From JAWXCB01 sp034440455 (lineage in GTDB: Bacteria > Bacteroidota > Bacteroidia > Chitinophagales > CAIOSU01), in contig JAWXCB010000051.1 in the NCBI GenBank assembly GCA_034440455.1, positions 1-64,000 on the forward strand: DNA of 64,000 bases, given 5' to 3'. Each line of letters opens with the position of its first letter. The stretch's first letter is position 1. Below are positions 51,505 through 60,457 of the stretch, in pieces. The notes beneath the pieces were generated by a model, which did not search any database, was not told where the DNA came from, and saw nothing but the letters and a program-made list of their open reading frames with translations. The translations under genes and the position numbers were made by a program.

Positions 51505-52953
51505 TTATTGGTATTCATACGCCCCAATATCAGGCGTGTCAATGCGCGGGTTGCCGTTCAAGTCAGTGGTGACGAGGGTTACTTTTCCTGAATCGCGGCA
51601 GGGAGAAGTTGCTTCGATGCTGTAATCCTCTTCCGCACGGTCAACGAATTGCGGGTCAAGGTTGAATATGCAATTAACGAAATCAAGCGTATCTGTTTCA
51701 TATTCGGTTTTCACAAGGCAGTGGTCAAAGATTGCAGAGAAGAATGCAGTATCAGAAACGCTGAAACTAATTTCCTCATCTAATGAACCATACACAATCG
51801 TGTTATCAAAATTTGCCTCCATTTCAGCAGGAAAAATCGTGTTATCGCAGACCAACACATTGCTGAGAAACAGAGTGGAAGTTTGATGGTTCACTGTTGA
51901 CGAACCGTAATTGGCAAGCGTGCAATGATTCATGTTATAAATTCCACCAAATGAAAACGAAACAAGATGGTCGCCACTGTTGAAGAGCAGACAATTTTCA
52001 GCGGTGATTTGCGCAAGCAATCCCGACAAGCCGTTTTGAAAACTATTTTGAATAACAGTGTTTCTTAGCGTTGCCTGCGGAGCATTGCTAAATGAAAAGT
52101 AAGCGCCAATGTCATTGCAATCATTAATGCGATTTGGAATAGAGCCGAGATTAACTCCGAAATCAGAATTTTTTATCACTGCATAATCAAACGAATTTCC
52201 GGTGCTGCCGCGCAAAATGAAAATTCCTGACCACTGCCCTGGCAAGTTGTCATAAAATTCTTCGAGACGTACTCCCTGGAAAACAACAGGCTCCTCTTTC
52301 GTGCCGGTTACATTTATTTTTCCTGTGCCGAAAACGATGAGTTGTGCATTGCCACCCATATAGATTTGCGTTCCTTGTTCAATCGTCAGCGTTTGACCTG
52401 AGTCCACCCCCACAGCATTAAAAATTACATAAGGTTTGGTGTTTAACCAAGTTGTGGTTGTGATGAGCGAATCATTAAAATAAAACGCATCCTGCCCCCA
52501 CGCAGCAAGAATCACTTTCTGACGATTGCCGTTTGTTTCAAAGATTACGCTGTCCGTAATAATTAAAGGTGTGTTCATGCCATTTGGGTCAACGGTCACT
52601 TCTACGAAGACATAGGTGCTGTCTTTACCGAAAATCTCCAAGCCCTGCTGGTCATCCGGAATTCCATCTGCATTAATTCTGAAGTTGGAGGCATCGCCAC
52701 CCGCAAGCGTTACGTTGGTTTTCACCGCATTCTTATTGTCGTTGTAAATCTTGAAGTAAAGCGTAGTGGAGCCAAGCGTTGTGAAAACGGTGTCAAACGT
52801 GAGCGTATCGGTTGAAAACGAAAGTTTCAGCGAAGGGTCGGTGTCAATGATGTCTTTGCGGCAGGAGGAAAAAATAAATACCCCGATAAAAGAAAGAAAA
52901 ATAAAGTACCGTAAACGCAATGGTTTTAAAGATTTGAGCGGGATAACGATCAA
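51505..52953 (-). CDS. Right-handed beta-helix lipoprotein (choice-of-anchor Q type)
   Basis: This 482-residue protein has a lipoprotein signal peptide ending in FIFSSC (Cys31). The N-terminal third is beta-rich (LSFSTDTLTFDTVFTTLGSTTLYFKIYN). Residues about 175-400 show parallel beta-helix rungs with repeated N-x-x-I/V spacing (NAQLIVFGTGKINVTG, RNTVIQNSFQNGLSG, ITAENCLLFNSGDHLV). The C-terminal DLNGNPRIDTPDIGAYEY is the choice-of-anchor Q signature. Such folds are common in polysaccharide-binding or adhesive surface proteins. No pectate-lyase catalytic residues are evident. Ligand unknown. Confidence 0.85.
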   Translation of the reverse strand: MIVIPLKSLKPLRLRYFIFLSFIGVFIFSSCRKDIIDTDPSLKLSFSTDTLTFDTVFTTLGSTTLYFKIYNDNKNAVKTNVTLAGGDASNFRINADGIPDDQQGLEIFGKDSTYVFVEVTVDPNGMNTPLIITDSVIFETNGNRQKVILAAWGQDAFYFNDSLITTTTWLNTKPYVIFNAVGVDSGQTLTIEQGTQIYMGGNAQLIVFGTGKINVTGTKEEPVVFQGVRLEEFYDNLPGQWSGIFILRGSTGNSFDYAVIKNSDFGVNLGSIPNRINDCNDIGAYFSFSNAPQATLRNTVIQNSFQNGLSGLLAQITAENCLLFNSGDHLVSFSFGGIYNMNHCTLANYGSSTVNHQTSTLFLSNVLVCDNTIFPAEMEANFDNTIVYGSLDEEISFSVSDTAFFSAIFDHCLVKTEYETDTLDFVNCIFNLDPQFVDRAEEDYSIEATSPCRDSGKVTLVTTDLNGNPRIDTPDIGAYEYQ

Positions 52954-53013
52954 TAAAGGAATTTATGATGCAAAGAAATGCAATTTCATGGAAAGGGTTT
53001 GGGTTGAATCCTT

Positions 53014-53038
53014 TGTCATTCCGGCTTTATGCCGGAAT
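53014..53038. repeat. TGTCATTCCGG hairpin (copy B, left half)
   Basis: TGTCATTCCGGC is followed by TTTAT and GCCGGAAT. The 8-bp stem 53018-53025/53031-53038 matches the left hairpin of the elements at 30093 and 61886. The right hairpin and the ATGACA end are not conserved here. It lies in the 142-bp gap between the ComF-family and beta-helix genes. Confidence 0.7.
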
Positions 53039-53095
53039 CCCCTAATTACTTTTATTATGGAATGCTGATTCCGCATAAGGCGAACCTGCATGGCA

Positions 53096-53803
53096 TCAAT
53101 GCGCCACCGCAATCGTTGCGATGCTCACTTTTGCGCCTTCGGCTTGCAACAAAGCATGGGCGCATGCTTCGAGCGTTGCACCCGTGGTGATAACATCGTC
53201 CACCAACAGAATATGCTTCCCTCGAAGTTTCTTCGCTTCGATTAATTCAAACACTTCACCCACATTACCCCAGCGCTCAAAGCGTGTTTTGCCGGTTTGT
53301 GTTTCGGTATAAATATTTCTCCGCAAAATTTTAGCTGACCATTCGATGCCGAGGCTTTCCGACAAACCCATCGCGAAAAAATCGCTTTGATTATATCCCC
53401 GCTTGCGTTTTTTCTTTTCATGCAGCGGCACTGGAACGATGAGGCTCACTTCGTTTGCAAAATCTGTTTCCTTAATCAAACCGCCATACATTCTGCCCAG
53501 CTTGTGCGCGATTTCTTTGCGGTCGCGGTATTTTATTTTGTGGAGCAGATTCTGCACTTTAGTTTTTCCGTGAAAGAAATACAAACCAGCAGCTCGCTGA
53601 ATTTCCGCTCTACCCCAAAACAATTTCTCCACAGGATTGTCTTTCTCTTTGTGATAATCGGTTTGCGGCAATTCATATTGACAGAGCAGGCACAGAATGT
53701 CTTCACCCTTTCCGAGCGGCTGCTCACATGCCTCGCAATGATTAGGATACAGCAGCGCGACAAAATCGCTGAGATATTCGGTGGTGATGTCGAAGAGTTT
53801 CAT
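53096..53803 (-). CDS. ComF-family phosphoribosyltransferase-like protein
   Basis: This 235-residue protein has an N-terminal double zinc ribbon (NHCEACEQPLG and LCLLCQ, C22-C25 and about C38-C41) and a C-terminal phosphoribosyltransferase fold with the PRPP-binding loop HILLVDDVITTGATLEACAHAL. ComF homologues assist DNA uptake during competence or act in fork restart with PriA, and they are widespread even in non-competent bacteria. It lies 6 bp after the radA stop on the same strand, so the two are likely co-transcribed. This fits a DNA-processing role. Confidence 0.93.
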   Translation of the reverse strand: MKLFDITTEYLSDFVALLYPNHCEACEQPLGKGEDILCLLCQYELPQTDYHKEKDNPVEKLFWGRAEIQRAAGLYFFHGKTKVQNLLHKIKYRDRKEIAHKLGRMYGGLIKETDFANEVSLIVPVPLHEKKKRKRGYNQSDFFAMGLSESLGIEWSAKILRRNIYTETQTGKTRFERWGNVGEVFELIEAKKLRGKHILLVDDVITTGATLEACAHALLQAEGAKVSIATIAVAH

Positions 53804-53809
53804 CGCTCA

Positions 53810-55195
53810 TTATCTTGAAGTAACCTCGTTTAACAACTTCTCGCTCACCTCCTGCACCTTTCCTACCTGCACCACTTTTATTTTCAATTTCATTCCCGTC
53901 AGCGCTTTTCGGTTTCCTGAGGGGATGAAAATTTTCTCAAAGCCCAGCTTGTCCGCTTCGGAAACGCGCTGCTCAATTCTGTTTACTGCACGGATTTCTC
54001 CCGACAATCCTACTTCGCCCGCAAAACAATAATTGTAGGGAATCGGCACATCTTCAAACGAGGAGAGCAAAGCGCTCACCACCGCCAAATCAATTGCGGG
54101 GTCTTCCACTTTTAATCCTCCCGCGATATTGAAGAACACATCCTTTGTTCCGAAATGAAATCCTAATCTTTTTTCCAAAACGGCAAGCAACATGTGCAGT
54201 CTGCGCGTGTCAAAGCCTGTTGATGAGCGCTGTGGAGTGCCGTAAACTGCCTGCGCCACAAGCGCCTGTGTTTCAATCAGCATCGGGCGCATCCCTTCCA
54301 CCATCGCGGCAATTGCGATTCCGCTCAACAGTTCTTCACGCTGCGAGAGCAACAATTCTGAAGGGTTGCTCACCTGCCGCAAGCCGGAATTCTGCATGTC
54401 GTAAATGCCGATTTCTGAAGTGCTGCCGAAACGGTTTTTTGAAGTGCGCAAAATGCGATAGTTGTGATTGCGGTCGCCTTCAAATTGTAATACGGTGTCC
54501 ACGATATGTTCCAGCACCTTCGGTCCGGCAATCGCGCCTTCCTTCGTGATATGACCAATCAGAAAAACTGGTGTTCCTGATTCTTTTGCATAGCGTTGCA
54601 TCTCAGCCGCGCACTCGCGGATTTGGCTCACACTGCCGGACGATGACTCGATATATTGCGTGTGCAATGTTTGAATGGAATCAACGATGAGGATGTCGGG
54701 CTTCACCACTTTCAGTTGCTCGAAAATCGCCTGCGTGTTTGTTTCCGCAAGCACGTAGCAATTCGTTTTGCGGTAGCCCATGCGTTTTGCGCGCATACTG
54801 ATTTGTTCTCCGCTTTCTTCCCCGCTCACATACACAACAGTTGGTTCCTCAAAACTCAACGCAAGTTGTAACATCAGGGTTGACTTGCCGATGCCCGGGT
54901 CGCCCGCCACCAATACGACTGAACCAGGCACAATACCGCCACCCAACACGCGGTTCAGTTCATCATCTTTCGACACGATACGAAAAGTTTGCAAGACATC
55001 AATTTCATCGAGCCGCACTGGTTTTGATTTCGAGCCGGTGCCGCCAGTTACAGATGCTCTTGCAGAAGCAGGTGACTTGCTCACGATTTCTTCTACATAC
55101 GTATTCCATTGCCCGCACGAAGCACATCGTCCCATCCATTTCGGAGATTCCGTGCCACAATTCTGACAGGTATAAACTGTTTTAACTTTTGACAT
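53810..55195 (-). CDS. radA: DNA repair protein RadA (Sms)
   Basis: About 461 residues. I choose MSKVKTVYTCQNCG at 55195; the frame extends 19 codons upstream but without conserved sequence. It has the N-terminal C4 zinc finger (CQNCG...CASCG), the Walker A motif GDPGIGKST, Walker B ILIVDS, the RadA-specific KNRFG motif, and a C-terminal Lon-protease-like domain (GEVGLSGEIRAVNRIEQRV). RadA is a hexameric helicase that drives branch migration during recombination. It is the upstream gene of a pair with the ComF-family gene. Confidence 0.96.
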   Translation of the reverse strand: MSKVKTVYTCQNCGTESPKWMGRCASCGQWNTYVEEIVSKSPASARASVTGGTGSKSKPVRLDEIDVLQTFRIVSKDDELNRVLGGGIVPGSVVLVAGDPGIGKSTLMLQLALSFEEPTVVYVSGEESGEQISMRAKRMGYRKTNCYVLAETNTQAIFEQLKVVKPDILIVDSIQTLHTQYIESSSGSVSQIRECAAEMQRYAKESGTPVFLIGHITKEGAIAGPKVLEHIVDTVLQFEGDRNHNYRILRTSKNRFGSTSEIGIYDMQNSGLRQVSNPSELLLSQREELLSGIAIAAMVEGMRPMLIETQALVAQAVYGTPQRSSTGFDTRRLHMLLAVLEKRLGFHFGTKDVFFNIAGGLKVEDPAIDLAVVSALLSSFEDVPIPYNYCFAGEVGLSGEIRAVNRIEQRVSEADKLGFEKIFIPSGNRKALTGMKLKIKVVQVGKVQEVSEKLLNEVTSR

Positions 55196-55303
55196 AAGGA
55201 GAGGAAAGATAGTGAATAAGAAATTTATGAAAGAATATGTCGGAGGTGACACTCTAAAAATTTCTTGTTGAAAACACGGGTGTTCTCTGCTTCACCCTCT
55301 AAT

Positions 55304-55311
55304 TAGTTTTG
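55304..55311 (+). promoter_or_regulatory. Candidate -7 promoter element for the OmpA-like gene
   Basis: TAGTTTTG fits TAnnTTTG, 14 bases before the ATG at 55326. It overlaps the alternative GTG start at 55311, which argues for the ATG. Confidence 0.4.
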
Positions 55312-55325
55312 TGAAAATTTTTGAA

Positions 55326-56297
55326 ATGAAAAAGTTATTGATTGCAGGATTTACCCTTGCCTTATTTTATGCCTGTGTGCCTGTAAAGAAATTGGAAAGC
55401 GAGCAGGCGAAAACCAAACAGTTGCAATTGGAAAATGAGTCGCTGATGGAAGAGTTGCAGAAGATGGGAGTGTTGAAAGCCAATCTTGAAGAAGAATTGG
55501 ATTCATTGAAAAACCAAAAGCGCAAACTGAATACTGACATGCTCGCCATGAATGAAAAATACAACAGCGAAAAAAATAAAAATACCGAGCTGAATAAGCT
55601 GTACGATGATTTGGTTGACCAAAACAAGAAGTTGCTTTCTTCTTCTTCATCAGAAAAACAAAAACTGCTTTCCGACCTTGAAAATCAGAAACGCGAGTTG
55701 ATGAAAAAAGAGCAGGAGCTGAATGATGAAAAAGCAAAGATTGATTTACTGAGCAAAGAACTTGCGATTCGCGAGCAGAAGGTGAAAGAATTGGAAGATA
55801 TGCTTGCAAGAAAAGACGCTGCGCTTGCTGACCTGAAGAAAAGAATTGAAGATGCGTTGTTGAGTTTTGATAAAGACGAGTTATCCGTTGAAATACGCGA
55901 TGGAAAAATTTACGTGTCGCTCCAGGAAAAACTGTTGTTCAAATCAGGCAGCGCAGTAGTTGACGCAAAAGGGGAAAGCGCATTGGTGAAATTAGCAGAT
56001 GTGCTTGCCAAACAAACCGATATTGACATTTTAATTGAAGGACACACCGACAATGTTCCCATCAGTACAGCCAGTATTAAAGACAACTGGGATTTGAGTG
56101 TGTTGCGGGCAACAGCCATCGTGCGTATTCTGAAAAAAAATAAGAGTATCGAACCACAACGGTTCATCGCATCAGGCAGAGGCGAGTTTGTTCCCGTTGC
56201 GCCCAACACCACCACTGAAGGCAAGGCGAAAAACCGCAGAACCGAAATCATCCTTGCGCCTAATCTGGATGAGATTTTTAAGATTCTGGGAGAATAA
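55326..56297 (+). CDS. OmpA-family peptidoglycan-binding lipoprotein with coiled coil
   Basis: About 323 residues from MKKLLIAGFTLALFYAC; lipobox FYAC (Cys17). Residues about 20-190 form a long Lys/Glu coiled coil with heptad spacing. Residues about 205-320 are an OmpA_C domain (LLFKSGSAVVDAKGESALVKLA, ILIEGHTDNVPI, NWDLSVLRATAIVRIL, KNRRTEIILAP), which binds diaminopimelate in peptidoglycan through the Asp in GHTDN and the Arg in NRRTEI. The protein therefore tethers the outer membrane to the cell wall across the periplasm, with the coiled coil acting as a spacer. It is monocistronic and close to tatC downstream. Confidence 0.92.
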   Translation: MKKLLIAGFTLALFYACVPVKKLESEQAKTKQLQLENESLMEELQKMGVLKANLEEELDSLKNQKRKLNTDMLAMNEKYNSEKNKNTELNKLYDDLVDQNKKLLSSSSSEKQKLLSDLENQKRELMKKEQELNDEKAKIDLLSKELAIREQKVKELEDMLARKDAALADLKKRIEDALLSFDKDELSVEIRDGKIYVSLQEKLLFKSGSAVVDAKGESALVKLADVLAKQTDIDILIEGHTDNVPISTASIKDNWDLSVLRATAIVRILKKNKSIEPQRFIASGRGEFVPVAPNTTTEGKAKNRRTEIILAPNLDEIFKILGE

Positions 56298-56338
56298 GTC
56301 CTTCCCGCTTTCTTGAATTAAGCAAGCCCTGAACTCCT

Positions 56339-56346
56339 TACTTTTG
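56339..56346 (+). promoter_or_regulatory. Candidate promoter for tatC
   Basis: TACTTTTG fits TAnnTTTG, with TTG at 56313-56315, 23 bases upstream. The GTG start at 56351 would be almost leaderless. Confidence 0.35.
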
Positions 56347-56350
56347 CCGC

Positions 56351-57178
56351 GTGAAACTCTTTGGCAAAAGCACTACTACCGAATCAGACATGCCTTTCTT
56401 CGAGCACCTCGAGGTGCTGCGCGGGCATATTTTCCGTTCGCTGATTGCCGTAGGTATTTTTACTGCCATCGCGTTTATCAAAAAAGAATTTCTGTTCGGT
56501 ACGCTCATCTTCGGACCAACGAAGCCGGATTTCATTACCTATCGTGCACTCTGCTGGGTTTCTGAACGGATTTCTCTCGGCAGCGCGCTTTGCATCAACG
56601 AGTTCAATTTCACGTTCATTAATACTGAACTTGCCGGACAGTTTGTTGTGCATATCAAAGCTTCATTCATTTTTGGTTTTATCGTTGCATTTCCATTTAT
56701 CCTCTTTGAAGTTTGGCGGTTTGTACGTCCTGCTCTACATACGACTGAAGCCTCTTATGCTCGGGGTATGGTGTTTTTCAGCAGCATGTTATTCTTTACC
56801 GGAGTAGCATTCGGCTATTTGCTGCTTGTGCCCACCATGCTGAATTTTTTAGGAAACTATCAGGTGACGGATTTAGTGGAAAATACGTTCACGCTTACCA
56901 ACTATATCGGCTTCATCAGCATGTTTGTTCTGAGTGCGGGATTGATTTTTGAATTGCCGATGGTGGTTTATTTCCTCTCAAAATTGGGATTGGTCACGCC
57001 CGGATTGATGCGCAGATTTCGCAGACATGCTGTTGTTGTGATTCTCGTAGCATCTGCTATCATCACGCCTTCGCCCGACATCGGCTCGCAAATATTAGTG
57101 TTCATCCCGGTTTATTTCCTTTACGAAATCAGTATCTTTATATCTGCAAGCGTAGAGCGAAATAGAAATGTTCAATAA
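56351..57178 (+). CDS. tatC: Twin-arginine translocase subunit TatC
   Basis: This 275-residue inner-membrane protein has six helices. The N-terminal MPFFEHLEVLRGHIFRSLIAVG segment holds the conserved E/H-L-E-x-L-R signal-peptide-binding site. KASFIFGFIVAFPFILFEVWRFVRPALHTTE is the F-P-x-x-x-x-E-x-W-x-F-x-x-P-x-L landmark of TatC. It exports folded proteins together with TatA, which is not in this window. The start is a GTG; an ATG 13 codons later (56390) is possible, but an N-terminal extension of this type is usual in the phylum. Its end overlaps the next gene by 11 bp. Confidence 0.95.
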   Translation: MKLFGKSTTTESDMPFFEHLEVLRGHIFRSLIAVGIFTAIAFIKKEFLFGTLIFGPTKPDFITYRALCWVSERISLGSALCINEFNFTFINTELAGQFVVHIKASFIFGFIVAFPFILFEVWRFVRPALHTTEASYARGMVFFSSMLFFTGVAFGYLLLVPTMLNFLGNYQVTDLVENTFTLTNYIGFISMFVLSAGLIFELPMVVYFLSKLGLVTPGLMRRFRRHAVVVILVASAIITPSPDIGSQILVFIPVYFLYEISIFISASVERNRNVQ

Positions 57179-57608
57179 TCAAAATACAATAATCAAACTG
57201 CCTGCGGACGATAGTTCGCCAAAAACTAAAAAGTTTGATTTAGAGCAATGCACATTTGAGTTTGCAGGAAGCGTGAGAAAATTTATCCGCGCGCTGAAAA
57301 TGGATTTACCCAACATTGAAGATGCCAAGCAATTAGTTCGTTCTTCAGGCTCAGTAGGCGCAAACTATATTGAAGCAAATGAAGCGTTGAGCAAAAAAGA
57401 TTTTTTGTTTCGCGTAAAAATTAGCCGGAAGGAAGTGAAGGAAACGCGGTATTGGTTAATGCTCATCAGCACGAAGAACGAGGATAATCTTGAAAATACG
57501 AGAACACAACTCATCCGGGAATCAGGCGAGTTGCTGAAAATATTTTCATCTATTATATCAAAGACAGAAGTACAGATGAAAGCAGAAGAGCAGGTAGAAA
57601 AGGTTTGA
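57168..57608 (+). CDS. Four-helix-bundle protein (S23/TIGR02436 family)
   Basis: This 146-residue protein has the family core QLVRSSGSVGANYIEANEALSKKDFLFRVKISRKEVKETRYWL, with the conserved RSS.S(I/V)GANY.EA motif. Members form pentamers of four-helix bundles. They were first seen in intervening sequences of 23S rRNA genes but often stand alone, as here. It overlaps the last 11 bp of tatC, so it is translated from the same message. The N-terminal about 25 residues are not conserved. Function unknown; a nucleic-acid role has been proposed for the family. Confidence 0.85.
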   Translation: MFNNQNTIIKLPADDSSPKTKKFDLEQCTFEFAGSVRKFIRALKMDLPNIEDAKQLVRSSGSVGANYIEANEALSKKDFLFRVKISRKEVKETRYWLMLISTKNEDNLENTRTQLIRESGELLKIFSSIISKTEVQMKAEEQVEKV

Positions 57609-57663
57609 TAATTGTAATTTGAATTTTGGTTTTTTGTTCGTTTCATAAATAAACCCACATAAA

Positions 57664-58116
57664 ATGTACAACATGGATACCATCCGCATCGGCATCGGCA
57701 GCGACCATGCCGGCTTTGAATACAAAGAAGCAATTCGCGACCAACTCAAAAAAAACGGAATTCACGTAAAGGATTTCGGCACATACACTTCCGAAACTGT
57801 TGACTATCCTGACTTCGTACATCCGCTATGCAATGAGATTGATCAAGGAACGATTGATATGGGAATCTTACTCTGCGGCAGCGCAAACGGAGTAGCAATG
57901 ACTGCAAATAAACATCCGCATGTGAAGGGCGCAGTGTGCTGGGAAAACGATATTGCAGTGCTTGCCCGCAGGCATAATGATGCGAACGTGATTTGCATTC
58001 CTGCGCGATTCGTGAGCCTTGAACTTGCGCAAGAAATGACTCAACTCTTTTTGAATACTGAATTTGAAGGAGGCCGGCACAAACGGAGAGTAGATAAGAT
58101 TGCGTTGCAGGGTTGA
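57664..58116 (+). CDS. rpiB: Ribose-5-phosphate isomerase B
   Basis: This 150-residue enzyme interconverts ribose 5-phosphate and ribulose 5-phosphate in the pentose phosphate pathway, feeding the transketolase encoded at 25-30 kb. Active-site features are visible: GSDHAGFEYKE near the N-terminus, the catalytic cysteine C71 in LLCGSANGVAMTANK, and RRHNDANV near 102-109. Two ATG codons, at 57664 and 57673, are equally plausible starts. It lies 55 bp after the four-helix-bundle gene, so readthrough from tatC is possible. Confidence 0.96.
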   Translation: MYNMDTIRIGIGSDHAGFEYKEAIRDQLKKNGIHVKDFGTYTSETVDYPDFVHPLCNEIDQGTIDMGILLCGSANGVAMTANKHPHVKGAVCWENDIAVLARRHNDANVICIPARFVSLELAQEMTQLFLNTEFEGGRHKRRVDKIALQG

Positions 58117-58125
58117 GTAAAAAAA

Positions 58126-58158
58126 GAAACCCGGAAGCTCTCTATTCTCCCGGGTTTC
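58126..58158 (-). terminator. Rho-independent terminator for the PadR-PspC operon
   Basis: A 9-bp stem, GAAACCCGG (58126-58134) with CCGGGTTTC (58150-58158), is followed on the minus strand by a run of seven T's. On the plus strand no T-tract follows, so the signal mainly serves the minus-strand gene that ends at 58240. Confidence 0.75.
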
Positions 58159-58239
58159 CCAAACAACTGGTTATGAAAAGACTTTGTTATTTCTGATTCA
58201 AAGCAATCGTAAATTTTCTTCTCAGAAAAATTATTCCGC

Positions 58240-60447
58240 TCACTTCTCCGGCTTCATAGACGAATACCCCGTTACGTCCGATGAAATTTTCGGCAGCCCT
58301 TTGTAGCGAATCTTGCTTGCGCCATTTGCCTCCGCTGTCATTTCATCCTGCACGTTGACTTCTACTTCGCTTTCGCCATTCACCTCAATGTCGCACTTGT
58401 CAACTGTATAGTTAAATGCGTTCAAACTTGATGAACCGTTTACTTCAGCCCGCAGCGCTTTTCCCGTTCCTGAAAGCGTGATGGTTGACGCGCCTTCTTC
58501 TTCGATTGCCAACTCCTCCACCGATGATTTTAAATCCACTTTGCTTGCGCTCCGCACTTCAAGCGTCATTTTATCTTGCTTAAAACCGGAGATAACTGCG
58601 GTGTTCGCGCCTGTGATTTCTATTTCATTTAATTCGGGCAACGTCACTGTGATGCTTCCTGAGTTTCTTCCCCAACCCGCTCCGCGTTCCACTTCTATCA
58701 CAAGGCTGTTTCCTTTTTTTATCACCTCTACATTATCTGCAAACCGCTGGTTGCCGTTTACGATTACCGAAAATTCACCTTGCTTCACTTCGAGATTGAA
58801 CGCGCCATGCGCTTCAATACTGCTGAAATCATCGAGTTGAAATTCGCGGCTCACATCTCCCTGCGGAAATGCGCTACTTTCGATGTCCTCTTCCGAACAA
58901 TCAAGACAAGTCAATCCTTCAGGCAACATCATCCACGTATGCTCCGCCATATCACGGTCATACATGTCGCGCGTGTTTTTCACGTCATACAAAATATTCA
59001 CTACTGATTGCGACAGGTAAACCGCTTTCCCTTCGGGCACTTTCAGCAGAAACACTACCTCCTGATTTCGGTAATGATCATCTTTCGGAACGGAGAAGTA
59101 TTCGCCAAATACAAGTATCGATCCGTTTTGCGTTATCTCATGTCGAATGTTACTCGCTCTTTCTCCGGCATAAACACTCTTCTTGCCCGATGCTTTATAG
59201 GTTTGTATCAACTCATATTCACCTGTTGAACTTTTCTTAATATCCAATTTCACATGCTCCGTAAAAATCAATGCCGAGTCGGTTGCTACAAACTCACCAA
59301 CTTCAGGCAACTCATAAAACGCATCGTTGCCCGATAATTTTTTACTGATGCCTTCCAGCACAAGCGTGTCCTGCACAGGTTGCGTTAAGGGAATCTCCTT
59401 GCGGATAGTTTCAGTTTGCTGGAAGTCAGCAGCGGTTTTTGAAATAGAGATGCTCATTAAAATGATGCCCGCTACCCACAGCGCAACAAATGCAAGTCCT
59501 AAGCCTTTCACGCTGCGCTTTGTTTTTAAGAGCAGATGAAAGCCGGAGAATATCAGCGCCAAAGCGGGAATGCCCACAACTAAACATAAGCCTGCCGCAG
59601 CCATTGCAAATTGTATCTGCGTTGCAAAAATTGCCGGATAGAGCGCTTCGATAGAAATGCTCATCAATTCGGCAGGAAGCAAAAGTGTAATCGCAAATCC
59701 GATAAGGATGCACGAACCGGCAAGGATAAGCGCCAAGCCGAAAAGCTTGCCCACGATTTTAATTGCCAACTCTACCGCGCGAATGCAGAAGTCAACAAAG
59801 CTTTCTAAAAATCCTTTTGCCTTTGTTGTCGCGTCACCATTGCTGATGTTGTTGATGCGCTGACCGAGGTCGTTCAAATCTTCACGAATCGTTTTTTCGA
59901 TGTTTGAAATATTCACGTTCTCCCCGCGCATCTGCAATTTTTCAGAAGATGTTTTGGCTTCCGGAATAATTATCCATAAAATCAAATAGACGAACAGCGC
60001 AGTGCCCATCGTGAGAAAGGGCGAGATGATAAACAGCAGCCGCATCCACAGCGGGTCGTTGATGCCGAAGTAGGCGCTCAAGCCGGAGCATACGCCTCCT
60101 AATACTTTTTCATCAGGATTTCTGAACAGCCTTCTGGTAGTTGAAGATTGCTTAGTTGTAGTCTGCTCACTGCCGCTGCCTCCTGCTACTTCAAACTCCT
60201 CCGGCTTGCCCATCGCCTGCATCATCGCTTCCACATCGGCAAGCGTGATGACTTGTTTTTTATCGTTCAGGCGTTCAAAAAATAATTCGGCAATGCGCGA
60301 TTCAATGTCAGCAATGATTTCCGCGCCTCCGTCAGCCGTTGAGAAACGGGCGCGGATATTTTCGAGATAAAGTTTCAGCTTGTCATAAGCTTGTTCATCA
60401 ATTTGAAAAACCTGACCGCTGAGGTTGATAGAAACGGTTTTATTCAT
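58240..60447 (-). CDS. PspC-domain membrane protein with C-terminal head-GIN domain
   Basis: This 735-residue protein starts with a cytoplasmic part (SINLSGQVFQIDEQAYDKLKLYLENIR, about 1-95). It then has a PspC domain (RRLFRNPDEKVLGGVCSGLSAYFGINDPLWMRLLFII, about 105-165), a membrane-helix bundle (about 215-345), and an extracytoplasmic domain ending in a putative auto-transporter-adhesin head GIN/DUF2807 beta-helix (about 540-715, FSSIEAHGAFNLEVKQGEFSV). PspC-GIN proteins are linked to membrane-stress sensing in Bacteroidota. It follows the PadR gene after an about 10-bp gap, so it is probably controlled by PadR. Confidence 0.9.
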   Translation of the reverse strand: MNKTVSINLSGQVFQIDEQAYDKLKLYLENIRARFSTADGGAEIIADIESRIAELFFERLNDKKQVITLADVEAMMQAMGKPEEFEVAGGSGSEQTTTKQSSTTRRLFRNPDEKVLGGVCSGLSAYFGINDPLWMRLLFIISPFLTMGTALFVYLILWIIIPEAKTSSEKLQMRGENVNISNIEKTIREDLNDLGQRINNISNGDATTKAKGFLESFVDFCIRAVELAIKIVGKLFGLALILAGSCILIGFAITLLLPAELMSISIEALYPAIFATQIQFAMAAAGLCLVVGIPALALIFSGFHLLLKTKRSVKGLGLAFVALWVAGIILMSISISKTAADFQQTETIRKEIPLTQPVQDTLVLEGISKKLSGNDAFYELPEVGEFVATDSALIFTEHVKLDIKKSSTGEYELIQTYKASGKKSVYAGERASNIRHEITQNGSILVFGEYFSVPKDDHYRNQEVVFLLKVPEGKAVYLSQSVVNILYDVKNTRDMYDRDMAEHTWMMLPEGLTCLDCSEEDIESSAFPQGDVSREFQLDDFSSIEAHGAFNLEVKQGEFSVIVNGNQRFADNVEVIKKGNSLVIEVERGAGWGRNSGSITVTLPELNEIEITGANTAVISGFKQDKMTLEVRSASKVDLKSSVEELAIEEEGASTITLSGTGKALRAEVNGSSSLNAFNYTVDKCDIEVNGESEVEVNVQDEMTAEANGASKIRYKGLPKISSDVTGYSSMKPEK

Positions 60448-60457
60448 GTCAGTTGAA

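Noticed and set aside
55196..55252. 19-residue extension of RadA
   Set aside because: The conserved zinc-finger start MSKVKTVYTCQNCG lies at 55195; the extra residues show no family similarity.
58126..58158. Terminator for rpiB on the plus strand
   Set aside because: The T-run follows the stem only on the minus strand; on the plus strand the stem is preceded by A's and followed by CCAAAC.
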